DNA of 64,000 nt from contig NZ_JAGJEC010000004.1 in assembly GCF_018100785.1 (NCBI RefSeq), forward strand, positions 124,001 through 188,000, read 5' to 3'. Positions within the stretch are counted from its first letter, which is position 1. Every line of letters starts with the position of its first letter. Made by a program: the position numbers and the translations under genes. Positions 1-8,588 of the stretch are shown in pieces. The DNA is from Maribacter sp. MMG018. Lineage in GTDB: Bacteria > Bacteroidota > Bacteroidia > Flavobacteriales > Flavobacteriaceae. The notes below the pieces were generated by a model that did no database searches, had not been told where the DNA came from, and worked only from the letters and a program-made list of their open reading frames with translations.

Positions 1-2
1 TT

Positions 3-119
3 ATTACCACATTACAGCAAACACTCACCGATACAAACAAAGTCAACACCTTAAAAACCCTTTATTTAGAGAGTCCAAAATCGCTTGAAAATGCAATCAG
101 CACAATCGGTATAAAATAA
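3..119 (+). CDS. C-terminal end of an unidentified protein (cut by window edge)
   Basis: An open frame enters from the left edge and runs 38 codons to a TAA stop. The peptide is polar with Leu-rich helical character (it ends SLENAISTIGIK), which looks more protein-like than the other two frames; both of those also stop early. No family can be assigned. It would be the gene upstream of the lipoprotein at 186, separated by about 66 bases. It could equally be a chance open frame. Confidence 0.35.
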   Translation: MTTLQQTLTDTNKVNTLKTLYLESPKSLENAISTIGIK

Positions 120-185
120 CGGCCATCCATAACAGCGGGCCTATAATCGGTATGTACAAACACTACTAGCTGCAACATTAAAACT

Positions 186-770
186 ATGAAAAACCTGACG
201 ATTGCCCTTTTATTCATCTTTATTGGCTGTAAAAGCGAAACCAAAACAAAAACAGCGGAAGAAACACCAGCAGTCCCCCAAACGGAGGCACAAAATGGGG
301 TTGACAAATCGGTATATGAAATGTGGAGCGACTATGTAACCGCAAATCCGCAATCGGAAAACGAGGAAATACCCGAATCCGATTTTTTTCATGACAATGA
401 AAAAGATGCAAATAGGTTGGCAGAATTAACCTTACACGGAAAAAAGAACGCTTCTTCGGGACTTCTTAGTCTCTACAAAAAATATAAGGTGGATTTGCCA
501 AAAGTGGGCGCCAAACAAATTGTAACCGATTATAACGGGAAGGCGATAGCGATCATCGAAAATAAAAGTGTGGACATTGTTCCGTTCAATAAAATTTCAG
601 AAGCATATGCCCAATCCGATATGGGGACCGACATAGCACCTCTTAAAAAGTGGAAGAAAACACATTGGAATTTTTTTAAGGCCATCTTAGAGGAAAGCGG
701 TGACAGTCCTACAGAAGAAATGCCAATTGTCTGTGTAAGGTTCAAGACCATATGGCCCGTTAACCCATAG
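186..770 (+). CDS. Putative lipoprotein, unknown function
   Basis: A 194-residue protein. The N-terminus (MKNLTIALLFIFIGC) is a short type II signal peptide with the lipidated Cys at about residue 15, followed by a Lys/Thr/Glu/Pro-rich linker to about residue 40, typical of Bacteroidota lipoproteins exported to the outer membrane. The rest is a soluble mixed-charge domain without transmembrane segments. I do not recognise the family. It stands alone, with 151 bases to the next gene. The ATG at 186 is the only start that retains the signal peptide. Confidence 0.7.
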   Translation: MKNLTIALLFIFIGCKSETKTKTAEETPAVPQTEAQNGVDKSVYEMWSDYVTANPQSENEEIPESDFFHDNEKDANRLAELTLHGKKNASSGLLSLYKKYKVDLPKVGAKQIVTDYNGKAIAIIENKSVDIVPFNKISEAYAQSDMGTDIAPLKKWKKTHWNFFKAILEESGDSPTEEMPIVCVRFKTIWPVNP

Positions 771-921
771 TTGGCAAACCATAGTTACAAAAAACAGAAA
801 ATCTACAGATTCGATCGTTTGGTCGCCTACAGCCTTTACTCACTAAAAATGTAGGTCTACACACGACCGTTATTACCTAAATACCCTATTTTTAAGAACA
901 CGCTCGGTAATTCATATTTTT

Positions 922-1305
922 ATGTCTCGCTATTATAAAAAAAAAGAACTGATTGTGGTCAGGGCCAGAATTAGATCTACCATAAAAAACTCCGGTTTTT
1001 TTGTAAAAAATTTATGGAAAGTAGTAGGATTCGGAATCTTTTTCGCCATCTGGGCACCTACATATGTTAGCGTAGATCAATTGGGTAGAAGTAAATCTGC
1101 CATGGAAACAAGCGGTCTCGAATATAAAGAGCTTGTAATACTAACGGCCGTACTCTATACTTTTTTTTCATTTTTGGCCCACTTTATCTGGCAAAAACAA
1201 GATAGAAAAAAGCTAAACAGATTGGAACAAAGAAAACGTGAACTGGAAAAGGAACTGGGTCTTGGCATAAAAAAGACGAAACAAGAAACACAACAAAAAC
1301 CTTAA
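922..1305 (+). CDS. Small two-helix membrane protein, unknown function
   Basis: A 127-residue protein. A basic N-terminus (many Lys/Arg in residues 1-30) precedes a hydrophobic helix at about residues 32-47 and a second at about 70-90. The C-terminal 40 residues are very rich in Lys, Glu and Arg and look like a cytoplasmic coiled coil. The positive-inside rule therefore places both ends in the cytoplasm. No catalytic motif is seen and I do not recognise the family. The neighbours are unrelated lipoprotein genes, so the context gives no role. Confidence 0.65.
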   Translation: MSRYYKKKELIVVRARIRSTIKNSGFFVKNLWKVVGFGIFFAIWAPTYVSVDQLGRSKSAMETSGLEYKELVILTAVLYTFFSFLAHFIWQKQDRKKLNRLEQRKRELEKELGLGIKKTKQETQQKP

Positions 1306-1452
1306 ACAATCAGCGAAACAAAAAACCGTTCACCAACCGACCCTTCATAACACTGCCATAAAACCACCAGAATATCATTAATTGTTAAAAACCTCATTTA
1401 TAATTAATTTCAGGTGGTTAATATAATTCAAAAGCTTACGCCCCAACTTTTC

Positions 1453-1460
1453 TATCTTTG
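1453..1460 (+). promoter_or_regulatory. Candidate -7 box (TATCTTTG)
   Basis: TATCTTTG matches the Bacteroidota housekeeping -7 consensus TAnnTTTG exactly and lies 75 bases before the lipoprotein start at 1535. No convincing TTG-type -33 element was found at the right distance, so this rests on the -7 box alone. Confidence 0.4.
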
Positions 1461-1534
1461 ATAAAAAAGTACTTTACACTTAGCTACAATACTGAAAACA
1501 AGTATCTTAGCAAATTATTTTAAACAAACCGCGA

Positions 1535-2107
1535 ATGAACAAAATTATCATACTAACACTTTTCATGCTTACCGGATTGGTATCCTGTAAAACTTCTGAA
1601 AAGAATTTTGATAAACTTGAAATTGCAAAAAAATACTACAAGGCACTAGACGACTCAGACGATTCTGAAATTGCAAATATATTGTCGGACACCATTTTGA
1701 TCAGAGAAAACGAATATGATTACGAGGAAGTTTTTCCTCTAAAAAGATATGCCGAATGGATAAAATGGGATTCCGTTTTTAACCCAACCTACGAGGTTCT
1801 TACCCTAGAGGAAGAAAATGGAACGGTAAGGGCAAAGATTTCTAAAATGGACAAAAGAATATCATTTCTACACAAAGGACCGATCGTAACCAATGAAACC
1901 ATTTTTTTTGACGATGATAAAATTAACAGGGTCGAAAAAACCAAGTACCTGATATTTAACGAAGTAATATTTGTAAAAAACAGGGACGAGCTGGTAGACT
2001 GGATCAAAAAAAATCATCCTGAATTAGACGGATTCATAAACGATCAGACCAAACAAGGGGGATTAAATTACTTAAAGGCGATAGAGCGCTACGAAAAAGC
2101 CCATTAA
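1535..2107 (+). CDS. Putative lipoprotein with an NTF2-like look
   Basis: A 190-residue protein with a signal peptide ending LTGLVSC, giving a lipidated Cys at about residue 19. The segment after it (IAKKYYKALDDSDDSEIANILSD) has the helix pattern that opens NTF2-like/SnoaL-like domains, and the strand-rich middle fits that fold, but this is inference from pattern only. No catalytic residues can be named. It is monocistronic: a -7 box lies upstream and the next gene is convergent on the other strand. Confidence 0.65.
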   Translation: MNKIIILTLFMLTGLVSCKTSEKNFDKLEIAKKYYKALDDSDDSEIANILSDTILIRENEYDYEEVFPLKRYAEWIKWDSVFNPTYEVLTLEEENGTVRAKISKMDKRISFLHKGPIVTNETIFFDDDKINRVEKTKYLIFNEVIFVKNRDELVDWIKKNHPELDGFINDQTKQGGLNYLKAIERYEKAH

Positions 2108-2147
2108 AGTATCCTAAACCAAAAATGGTCTTACCCCGACCTTAATG

Positions 2148-2909
2148 CTAGAGGCTTGACTTATACACGGAAGGATTTACCCCTACATTTTTCTTGAAAA
2201 AACGAGAAAAACTGCTCATAGAATCAAAACCCAGCTCAAAAGCCAGTTCCTTCACCGAAATTTCACTTTTGACCAACCTCCGTTTTGCCTCCGTAATCTG
2301 GCGCTGCTGAATAATCTGCTTTGCAGTCATACGTAGCTTATCCTTAAGTATTTGATTCAATCGTTTTACACTAATACCCAGTTCATGGGCATAAAACGTG
2401 GCATTTGGCTCTTGTAAAAAATGGGTCTCCATAAGTTCTAAAAACCGAAAAACCCTTTTTTGGTGTAGGTCTTGTTGTAAAAAACCATCGTTTTGATAAC
2501 GAATCAGGTGAAGCAATAAGACCTTCAATAACGTTTTGAGCATTATATAGGAAGCCGAATCGTTATAAAACTCTTCTTTCAGTAATAGCAACAGCTTATG
2601 TATCTGCCCTATTTCACTTGGCTTACGCACCGAAAACTGCGGATACCTGTTAAAAAGAAACATGACGTCCAAGGCATATTCAATATCATCTTCGTCTATA
2701 AGGTCCCGTTCAAAATTTACCATCGTGCCCGGATTATCATTAAAGACCTCTTTCTTAAAAACCTCGTTCAAGGGCTTAAAATGAACCAACAAGCCAATTT
2801 CTGAGTTCTGTTCAAAATAAATCCCCATAGAATTACCGGAAAGCAATTCATTATTGCTATTGAACTGCTCTAGAATAAGAATTTTGTCCTTACCGTTACG
2901 TATATCCAT
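2148..2909 (-). CDS. AraC-family transcriptional regulator
   Basis: A 253-residue protein. The C-terminal 100 residues hold the two helix-turn-helix units of the AraC/XylS family: the first around ATFYAHELGISVKRLNQILK, the second around SVKELAFELGFDSMSSFSRFFKK, ending in the usual VNPSVYK segment. The N-terminal half is an effector or dimerisation domain that I cannot classify. The gene is transcribed away from the carbonic anhydrase gene's 3' end on the same strand. No neighbour is an obvious target. The ATG at 2909 is close behind a consensus -7 box. Confidence 0.9.
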   Translation of the reverse strand: MDIRNGKDKILILEQFNSNNELLSGNSMGIYFEQNSEIGLLVHFKPLNEVFKKEVFNDNPGTMVNFERDLIDEDDIEYALDVMFLFNRYPQFSVRKPSEIGQIHKLLLLLKEEFYNDSASYIMLKTLLKVLLLHLIRYQNDGFLQQDLHQKRVFRFLELMETHFLQEPNATFYAHELGISVKRLNQILKDKLRMTAKQIIQQRQITEAKRRLVKSEISVKELAFELGFDSMSSFSRFFKKNVGVNPSVYKSSL

Positions 2910-2927
2910 TTACTTTTAAGATTACCC

Positions 2928-2935
2928 CAAAAGTA
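2928..2935 (-). promoter_or_regulatory. Candidate -7 box for the AraC gene
   Basis: On the minus strand this reads TACTTTTG, an exact TAnnTTTG match. It would start transcription about 10 bases before the ATG at 2909, giving a very short leader. A TTG lies further upstream but at a longer spacing than usual. Confidence 0.4.
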
Positions 2936-3024
2936 AATAGAATTTACCCGCTCTACCGTTCAACTCTTTCACTTTAAGTCAACTCGTACGATCGTTAGGT
3001 CAAAAATGTACCATAGCTTTTATC

Positions 3025-3666
3025 TTATACAACTGCTAGCCTGTAAAATTCTTCCAATTGCGAGTTACAGTTAAAATTAACCTGTAGGTCTTTAATAATG
3101 CCCGTTCCTACTCCATAGACCCAACCATGAAGGCTAAGCTCATGTCCCCTTTCCCATGCATTTTGCACAATTGAGGTCTTTGCCAGGTTATACACCTGCT
3201 CCATCGTATTGTATTCTACAAAACGATCAAAAAGCTCGGAGTCATCCGTTATTTCTCCTAAAACATCTTGATGCTGCCTGTATACATCTCTAATATGACG
3301 GATCCAATTATCCACAAGACCGTACGATTTTTTTCCCATAGCGGCTTGTACTCCGCCGCAACCATAATGTCCGCACACGATAATATGCTTGATCTTTAGG
3401 GCATTGACGGCATAATCCAATACACTGAGCATGTTCATATCGGAATGTACCACCATATTGGCGATGTTTCTATGTACGAACACCTCGCCTGGCTGTGCCC
3501 CAATAATCTCATTGGCAGGCACACGGCTGTCCGAACAACCGATCCATAACAAAGGGGGTTGCTGTCCCTTTTCCAATTTTTTAAAAAACTCAGGATTTTC
3601 GTCCAGTTTAGACGCTACCCATTTTTTGTTATTCTCTATTAAACTTTTATAAAAGTCCGATTTCAT
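3025..3666 (-). CDS. can: Beta-class carbonic anhydrase
   Basis: A 213-residue protein that interconverts CO2 and bicarbonate in the cytoplasm. The beta-class zinc ligands are visible: Cys44 in the GCSDSRVP motif, with the Asp46/Arg48 dyad, and His100 and Cys103 in CGHYGCGG. The length is typical. It lies 12 bases downstream of a SulP-family anion transporter on the same strand, so the two are almost certainly co-transcribed. The pairing suggests bicarbonate uptake or pH/CO2 homeostasis rather than sulfate transport. The assignment to the enzyme family is very secure; the specific pathway is inference. Confidence 0.97.
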   Translation of the reverse strand: MKSDFYKSLIENNKKWVASKLDENPEFFKKLEKGQQPPLLWIGCSDSRVPANEIIGAQPGEVFVHRNIANMVVHSDMNMLSVLDYAVNALKIKHIIVCGHYGCGGVQAAMGKKSYGLVDNWIRHIRDVYRQHQDVLGEITDDSELFDRFVEYNTMEQVYNLAKTSIVQNAWERGHELSLHGWVYGVGTGIIKDLQVNFNCNSQLEEFYRLAVV

Positions 3667-3678
3667 AATTTTTTAGTA

Positions 3679-5238
3679 TCAATGTTCCATTTGAAACACT
3701 TGGTGCCCAAAGTATTTTCTAAAACTTTCAGGGTTGTCCAAGGTTTCTTTTTCTGCAATTATTTTAATATGGATGTTGTTATTTTTCGCCTTAACCGAAA
3801 ACTCGTCCAAGTATTCCAAGATGTCATAATCCAACACCTTGGTTTTTCTAAAATCCAATTCTAGATAAGCTCCCTCTTCCAAGGCATCCAATTCTTTAAT
3901 GATTCGCCCCTTGTTTATGAATGTAACCTCTTCTGCAAAGTTGATATGAAAAAGATTTTTTTTCCCTTTGTACTCCTTTAACAATAATTGGTGCGAATTG
4001 TAATAAGATTTTAAAAGAACGGTAATCAACCCTACGGTCAGCCCCACCATAATACCCTTTAACAGATCTGTGGATACAATACCCACTACGGTGACAATGA
4101 AGGGAATGAATTGGGTCTTGCCCAATTTGTACATTTGAACAAAGGCTTTTGGATTGGCCAACTTATAACCAATTACCAGAAGCACACTGGCCAAAACGGC
4201 CTGTGGTATCAGATTTAACAAGGTAGGTATGGCAATGACGCTCAATAAGATCAAGATACCGTGCATAATGGCGGACAGTTTGGTCATTGCCCCGCTCATT
4301 ACATTAGCGGAACTACGCACGACCACTTGAGTGATGGGAATACCACCGATCAATCCCGAAACCGTGTTTCCGACCCCTTGGGCTATCAATTCCCTATTGG
4401 TAGGCGTCTGTCTTTTTAGAGGATCAAGTTTATCGGAGGCCTCTACGCTCAACAAAGTCTCTAAACTTGCCACAATGGCAATGGTAAATGCCGTTACATA
4501 CACATCGCTATTTGTAAGAGCCGAGAAATCGGGAAACGTAAACTGCCCAATAAAAGAGGTTACATCTTGTGGAACCGGTACACTTACCAACTGACTTTCA
4601 TGAAGGGCGAACAAACCTGACTGCCCCAAGGTGACATAGACGACAATCCCCACGACCACGGCTATCAACGGCGCCGGAACAAGTTTAAAAACTTTGTTCT
4701 TTTTGGCCAAGATACTATCCCAAAGCAATAGTATACTCAACGATATAAAAGTAACCAATACCGCCCCGAGGGTAATCTGGTCATGAAGGCCGCTAAAATC
4801 TATCCGGTCGGTGTTCACATCACCGCTAAAGCCGAAAGCCAGAGGTATCTGTTGTACAAAAATCATGATCCCGATAGCACTCAGCATTCCCTTGATGACC
4901 GCCGAGGGAAAATAATATCCGATAACCCCGGCGCGTAATACGCCAAGAATAAGTTGAATGACCCCTGCCAAGATCACCGAGGTAAGAAACAGCTCATAAC
5001 TTCCCAAATCGGTTATGGCATTAAAAACAATGACTACCAAGCCGGCAGCCGGTCCACTTACGCCGATGGAGGAACCAGATAGATAGCCCACCAAAACCCC
5101 TCCGACAAAGCCTGCTATAAGGCCCGCAAACGGGGGTGCCCCACTGGCAAGGGCTACCCCCAGACATAAAGGTAATGCCACAAAGAAAACCACAAGACTT
5201 GCTGGCAAGTCCTTTTTCCAGTGTTTAAATAAATTCAT
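3679..5238 (-). CDS. SulP-family anion transporter (probable bicarbonate transporter)
   Basis: A protein of 519 residues from the chosen start, with 10 or more hydrophobic helices across roughly residues 12-420. The SulP signature is near the N-terminus (LPASLVVFFVALPLCLGVAL), and a C-terminal cytoplasmic STAS domain covers about the last 90 residues. An in-frame ATG also exists at 5286, but its 16 extra residues (beginning MGYRCSIDLI) are not typical; the MNLFKHWKKDLPASL start at 5238 is the usual family beginning. It sits immediately upstream of a beta-carbonic anhydrase, which favours bicarbonate as the substrate, as in BicA-type proteins. The substrate is not shown by sequence alone. Confidence 0.93.
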   Translation of the reverse strand: MNLFKHWKKDLPASLVVFFVALPLCLGVALASGAPPFAGLIAGFVGGVLVGYLSGSSIGVSGPAAGLVVIVFNAITDLGSYELFLTSVILAGVIQLILGVLRAGVIGYYFPSAVIKGMLSAIGIMIFVQQIPLAFGFSGDVNTDRIDFSGLHDQITLGAVLVTFISLSILLLWDSILAKKNKVFKLVPAPLIAVVVGIVVYVTLGQSGLFALHESQLVSVPVPQDVTSFIGQFTFPDFSALTNSDVYVTAFTIAIVASLETLLSVEASDKLDPLKRQTPTNRELIAQGVGNTVSGLIGGIPITQVVVRSSANVMSGAMTKLSAIMHGILILLSVIAIPTLLNLIPQAVLASVLLVIGYKLANPKAFVQMYKLGKTQFIPFIVTVVGIVSTDLLKGIMVGLTVGLITVLLKSYYNSHQLLLKEYKGKKNLFHINFAEEVTFINKGRIIKELDALEEGAYLELDFRKTKVLDYDILEYLDEFSVKAKNNNIHIKIIAEKETLDNPESFRKYFGHQVFQMEH

Positions 5239-5372
5239 AAAAATATAGGTTTGTAATATAAGGTCTATAGAGCACCGATATCCCATATATGGACCGATGT
5301 CACCTATGACCTATAATTAATAATAGTTTTGAAAGTAGATATACCGCCAAACGACGGTATACAAATAATATA

Positions 5373-5693
5373 TTAACCTATATGTTTTGGGGGTGGGGTT
5401 GGCTGAGATGTTCCTATTCTTTGAACAGTAAAATCTAGGTTTAGGGAAATATCGAATCTACATACCATTAAAAAATTCTTGGCAAGTAGCGATTCATTAA
5501 AAGGTATATCCAAATCCAAGATATCTTCATCAATATCGGGTTCGGGCTCAGAATCATTTTGACTATCATGGTGTTCCAACTCCATGACAATTGAAGTATC
5601 ATCAGAATAGACTGCCATGGTTGTCTTAACCAGTCCCATCATAAAAACAAAGACTAAAAGAACAGATATAATAGACTTAGACCCGATTATCAT
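5373..5693 (-). CDS. Small secreted acidic protein, unknown function
   Basis: A 106-residue protein. Residues 1-28 form a signal peptide or single helix (SIISVLLVFVFMMGLVKTTMA). The mature part is strongly acidic in its first half (many Asp/Glu/Ser around residues 30-65) and ends in a proline cluster (TPPPKHIG). No family is recognised. It lies upstream of and on the same strand as the SulP gene with a 134-base gap, so it may be in the same unit. Its size makes it less certain than its neighbours, but the signal peptide supports it. Confidence 0.55.
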   Translation of the reverse strand: MIIGSKSIISVLLVFVFMMGLVKTTMAVYSDDTSIVMELEHHDSQNDSEPEPDIDEDILDLDIPFNESLLAKNFLMVCRFDISLNLDFTVQRIGTSQPTPPPKHIG

Positions 5694-5892
5694 ATTTTGA
5701 CAAAATCAACCATTTTGATGAATTATTTTCACTAAAATTATGATTACCCAAAAAAAATCAAACAAAAAGACTGTTAAATAGAATGTTAATTAAAATATCA
5801 ATAAAAACCAGGTTTCCATTTTAGGTATACGGCAAGAAATAGAACCAAAAATGTTTGAATTCTGTAATTGGTCAACCAATTCTACATATAAC

Positions 5893-7035
5893 TTAGTTCT
5901 TATTTATTTTTTGAAACAAAAAGTAAACAACAAAACCAATAATTAGGGCCATGGTAGCCGCCACAGTATATACCGCCTTATAATCGTGAGAGATATACTC
6001 TATAAAAGTGGATAAAAACTGTCCCCCAAAAACACCCATAGAAAATAGCCCCAAATTCTTCCCTTGGGTTTGTAACATACTTGCCTCTATCATCATATGG
6101 TTCAATAACGGAATGGTAAACCCAAACCCGATACCTATAAAAATAATGGTCAGTAATAGCAACAACCAACTGGTAGAAATGGCCAAGACCACATAGCCAA
6201 GCATAAAAAACAAAAAACCGAGCGCTACTGTTTTTCCATCGCCCACCATATGTACCATTTTTGGCATTTGACTGGCCGTTAAAATGGCCACTACCGATAT
6301 GGACGCCATAAAATATCCTGTTTCAGATTCTCCAAAACCAAAGGAACCGGGCAAGTATAGGGGCAGGGTTACAAAACCGATAAAAAAGAGCATCATGGCC
6401 AACAACGAAGCCCCAAATATCGACCACACCTTAGCGGCACCCTTCGTATTCGTATCCAGGGCAACCTCTTCCCCTTCTTTATTGGCCTGCATTTTAGGTA
6501 ATGTTTTCCACACCAAGAACAAGCATAGCAAAGCTATCAGGTAGATATAAAAAGGAAATTGCCAGTTTATTTCACCAAGCATGCCACCAATAGCGAGGAA
6601 AATAACCCCTCCCAACTCTATGGCCATCCCTTGCCAAGCGATCATCTTCATCCGCTCTTTGCCCGTAAAACACTCCGCAATGTAAGCTGTTACCGATACC
6701 TGTACCGTTACCGTGGCGACCCCCAACAGAAACCTATCCAAGATCAATAAAAAGTCATTCGTTATGTAAGCCCCGATGACGCCCAAAACACCATACGGTA
6801 TCAGGCCCAAGCTTAACAACCTCAGCGTTCCCAACCTATTGAGCAACCTACCTACAAAAGGGGCAAAAACGACTACTCCCAAAGAGGGCAAGGTAATTAA
6901 CCAACCGGGCGAAAAACCCAAATTCTTATGTTGTACGATACCCGATAGCGAAGGTGCTATAACCGTACCCACCATAATCGTTAAACTACTTACGAACAGT
7001 ATGGTAAAAATGCCGAGGTTAGATATTTTTTTCAT
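5893..7035 (-). CDS. MFS transporter
   Basis: A 380-residue integral membrane protein with about 12 hydrophobic helices in two groups of six around a polar loop near residues 180-200. The loop between helices 2 and 3 (GRLLNRLGTLRLL) is a degenerate form of the MFS motif A. The overall look is that of a drug or metabolite:proton antiporter of the major facilitator superfamily. The substrate is unknown. The gene is alone on the minus strand; the 366 bases upstream carry a dispersed repeat motif. Confidence 0.9.
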   Translation of the reverse strand: MKKISNLGIFTILFVSSLTIMVGTVIAPSLSGIVQHKNLGFSPGWLITLPSLGVVVFAPFVGRLLNRLGTLRLLSLGLIPYGVLGVIGAYITNDFLLILDRFLLGVATVTVQVSVTAYIAECFTGKERMKMIAWQGMAIELGGVIFLAIGGMLGEINWQFPFYIYLIALLCLFLVWKTLPKMQANKEGEEVALDTNTKGAAKVWSIFGASLLAMMLFFIGFVTLPLYLPGSFGFGESETGYFMASISVVAILTASQMPKMVHMVGDGKTVALGFLFFMLGYVVLAISTSWLLLLLTIIFIGIGFGFTIPLLNHMMIEASMLQTQGKNLGLFSMGVFGGQFLSTFIEYISHDYKAVYTVAATMALIIGFVVYFLFQKINKN

Positions 7036-7401
7036 ACGGCAAAATTCCCGCTATTCTTCTAGAAGCACTTTACCGGTTTTCTAAATAAGTTGTCCAAAAT
7101 GGAAATTAGGTGAAATACCCAGTTTTGTTTTCTTATTTGGGGATTACGCTTTTCTGTAAAATAGAAGAGGATCTTTTAAAATATCTATCGATGATATGAG
7201 CGAAAGTTAGAACCAGGTGATATTCCCTAAATATTTTAGTCATTAGTTAAAAAGGGTATTTTGTAAAACACCCTTATTGCCATAAAGGAACATCACGACC
7301 CTACTGTTCGTAAAAAGCCCCAACAATTTACTTTGCGGGTTTATGTATTTTTATGACATTTACAAAACACTGAATACACGGCCCTAAAAATCCATTCACC
7401 T
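7036..7401. other. Intergenic region between divergent genes
   Basis: This 366-base gap lies between the divergent MFS and FG-GAP genes. It holds one copy of the TACGCTTTTCYGTAAA dispersed element (7144-7162). A TTACTTTG sequence at about 7329 may be a weak -7 box for the plus-strand gene. No coding frame is convincing. Confidence 0.5.
7144..7162 (+). repeat. Dispersed element TACGCTTTTCYGTAAA, copy 1
   Basis: TTACGCTTTTCTGTAAAAT occurs here. Near-identical copies lie at 22108-22125 and 32769-32785, all on the plus strand and each 150-260 bases before a gene for a secreted or surface protein. TTAC and GTAA can pair across the motif. Similarity extends some 15 bases upstream (TTTGGGGAT here, TTTTGGGAG in the third copy). 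Confidence 0.6.
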
Positions 7402-8526
7402 ATGTTAAGACTTGCTTTTCTTCTTTTTCTCATACCATTATTATTACCTGCACAAAAACACGGTTTTTATGCCAGGAACGATATGAGCCATGAGGAGCCT
7501 AGGTATAGTTTCGGCACTAAAAAACAACGCAGTGCCTCTATCGATTTTGGCGACATCAACAACGACGGACTAATAGATGCCGTTGTAGCCAATGGCCGAC
7601 ATTGGCCAGAAACCAATTACATTTTCTACAATTACGGCAAAGGCTTTACCGCAATGACCCCGATCGGGCAAATATCGGCTACCAGTTATGCGGCAGAATT
7701 AGTGGATTTGGACAATGATGGTGACTTGGACATTCTTGAAATAAACGACAATGCCCCTCATAAAATATATTTGAACGATGGTTCGGCAAACTTTAAATTT
7801 CATTCGACCGTCGCCAAGATATCCAATGCAAGAAATGTAGCCTTGGACGATATAGACAATAATGGATCTATCGATTTTATCATCACCAATAGAGGACAAA
7901 AAAATATAATCTGCTATAACAATGGCGACCTACAATTTGATTGCATAAAACTGGATACCCGTAAAAACTCGACCATCGACATTGCCATAAAAGATCTAAA
8001 CAACGATCACCTACCCGACTTGGTTCTTGCGAACAGAGATAATATTCCCAACGAAATATTCATCAACAAAGGCAATCGTACGTTTGAAAAAAAACTCGAT
8101 TTTGGTACAGGAACTTTTGAAACCCGATCTGTTGCCATAGCCGATATGAACAACGATGGTTATTTGGACATTATTACAGGAAACATCAATGGAGCCAATA
8201 TTATTTATCTAGGCAGTAAAAACTTCACTTTCAAAAAAACCATTGCCTATGGTGCCAATGACACCGACACCTATAGTATTGCACTGGCCGATTTTAACAA
8301 AGATGGCCTTATAGATATCGTAACGGGCAATTACCTTATGCCCAATATCGTATTCTTGAATATTGATGGTAGTCATTTTGAAGAAATTCACCTCGCCGAT
8401 GCGCCCTCAAGAACATACGATATTGTGGTAACCGATATAAATTCTGATGGTTGGGCAGACATTGCCGAAGCAAATTCTGATGGTTTTAACCTATACTACC
8501 TAAATGTTTTTAACGAAGAGCAATAA
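7402..8526 (+). CDS. Secreted FG-GAP/VCBS repeat protein
   Basis: A 374-residue protein with an N-terminal signal peptide (MLRLAFLLFLIPLLLPAQ) and then six or more repeats of about 45-60 residues. Each contains a calcium-binding DxNxDGxxD loop: DINNDGLID, DLDNDGDLD, DIDNNGSID, DLNNDHLPD, DMNNDGYLD, DFNKDGLID and DINSDGWAD can be read in order. This is the FG-GAP/VCBS beta-propeller seen in integrin-like extracellular proteins. The protein is therefore expected on the surface or outside the cell, binding Ca2+. There is no catalytic domain and no C-terminal type IX sorting domain. The ligand is unknown. Confidence 0.9.
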   Translation: MLRLAFLLFLIPLLLPAQKHGFYARNDMSHEEPRYSFGTKKQRSASIDFGDINNDGLIDAVVANGRHWPETNYIFYNYGKGFTAMTPIGQISATSYAAELVDLDNDGDLDILEINDNAPHKIYLNDGSANFKFHSTVAKISNARNVALDDIDNNGSIDFIITNRGQKNIICYNNGDLQFDCIKLDTRKNSTIDIAIKDLNNDHLPDLVLANRDNIPNEIFINKGNRTFEKKLDFGTGTFETRSVAIADMNNDGYLDIITGNINGANIIYLGSKNFTFKKTIAYGANDTDTYSIALADFNKDGLIDIVTGNYLMPNIVFLNIDGSHFEEIHLADAPSRTYDIVVTDINSDGWADIAEANSDGFNLYYLNVFNEEQ

Positions 8527-8588
8527 ACATCTACTGGATCTTTACCAGTATAAGACCCCTTAAACTTAAAACGACCATAAAAACTACA

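Noticed and set aside
5239-5286. N-terminal extension of the SulP transporter
   Set aside because: The 16 extra residues are not typical of the family; the internal ATG at 5238 fits known starts.
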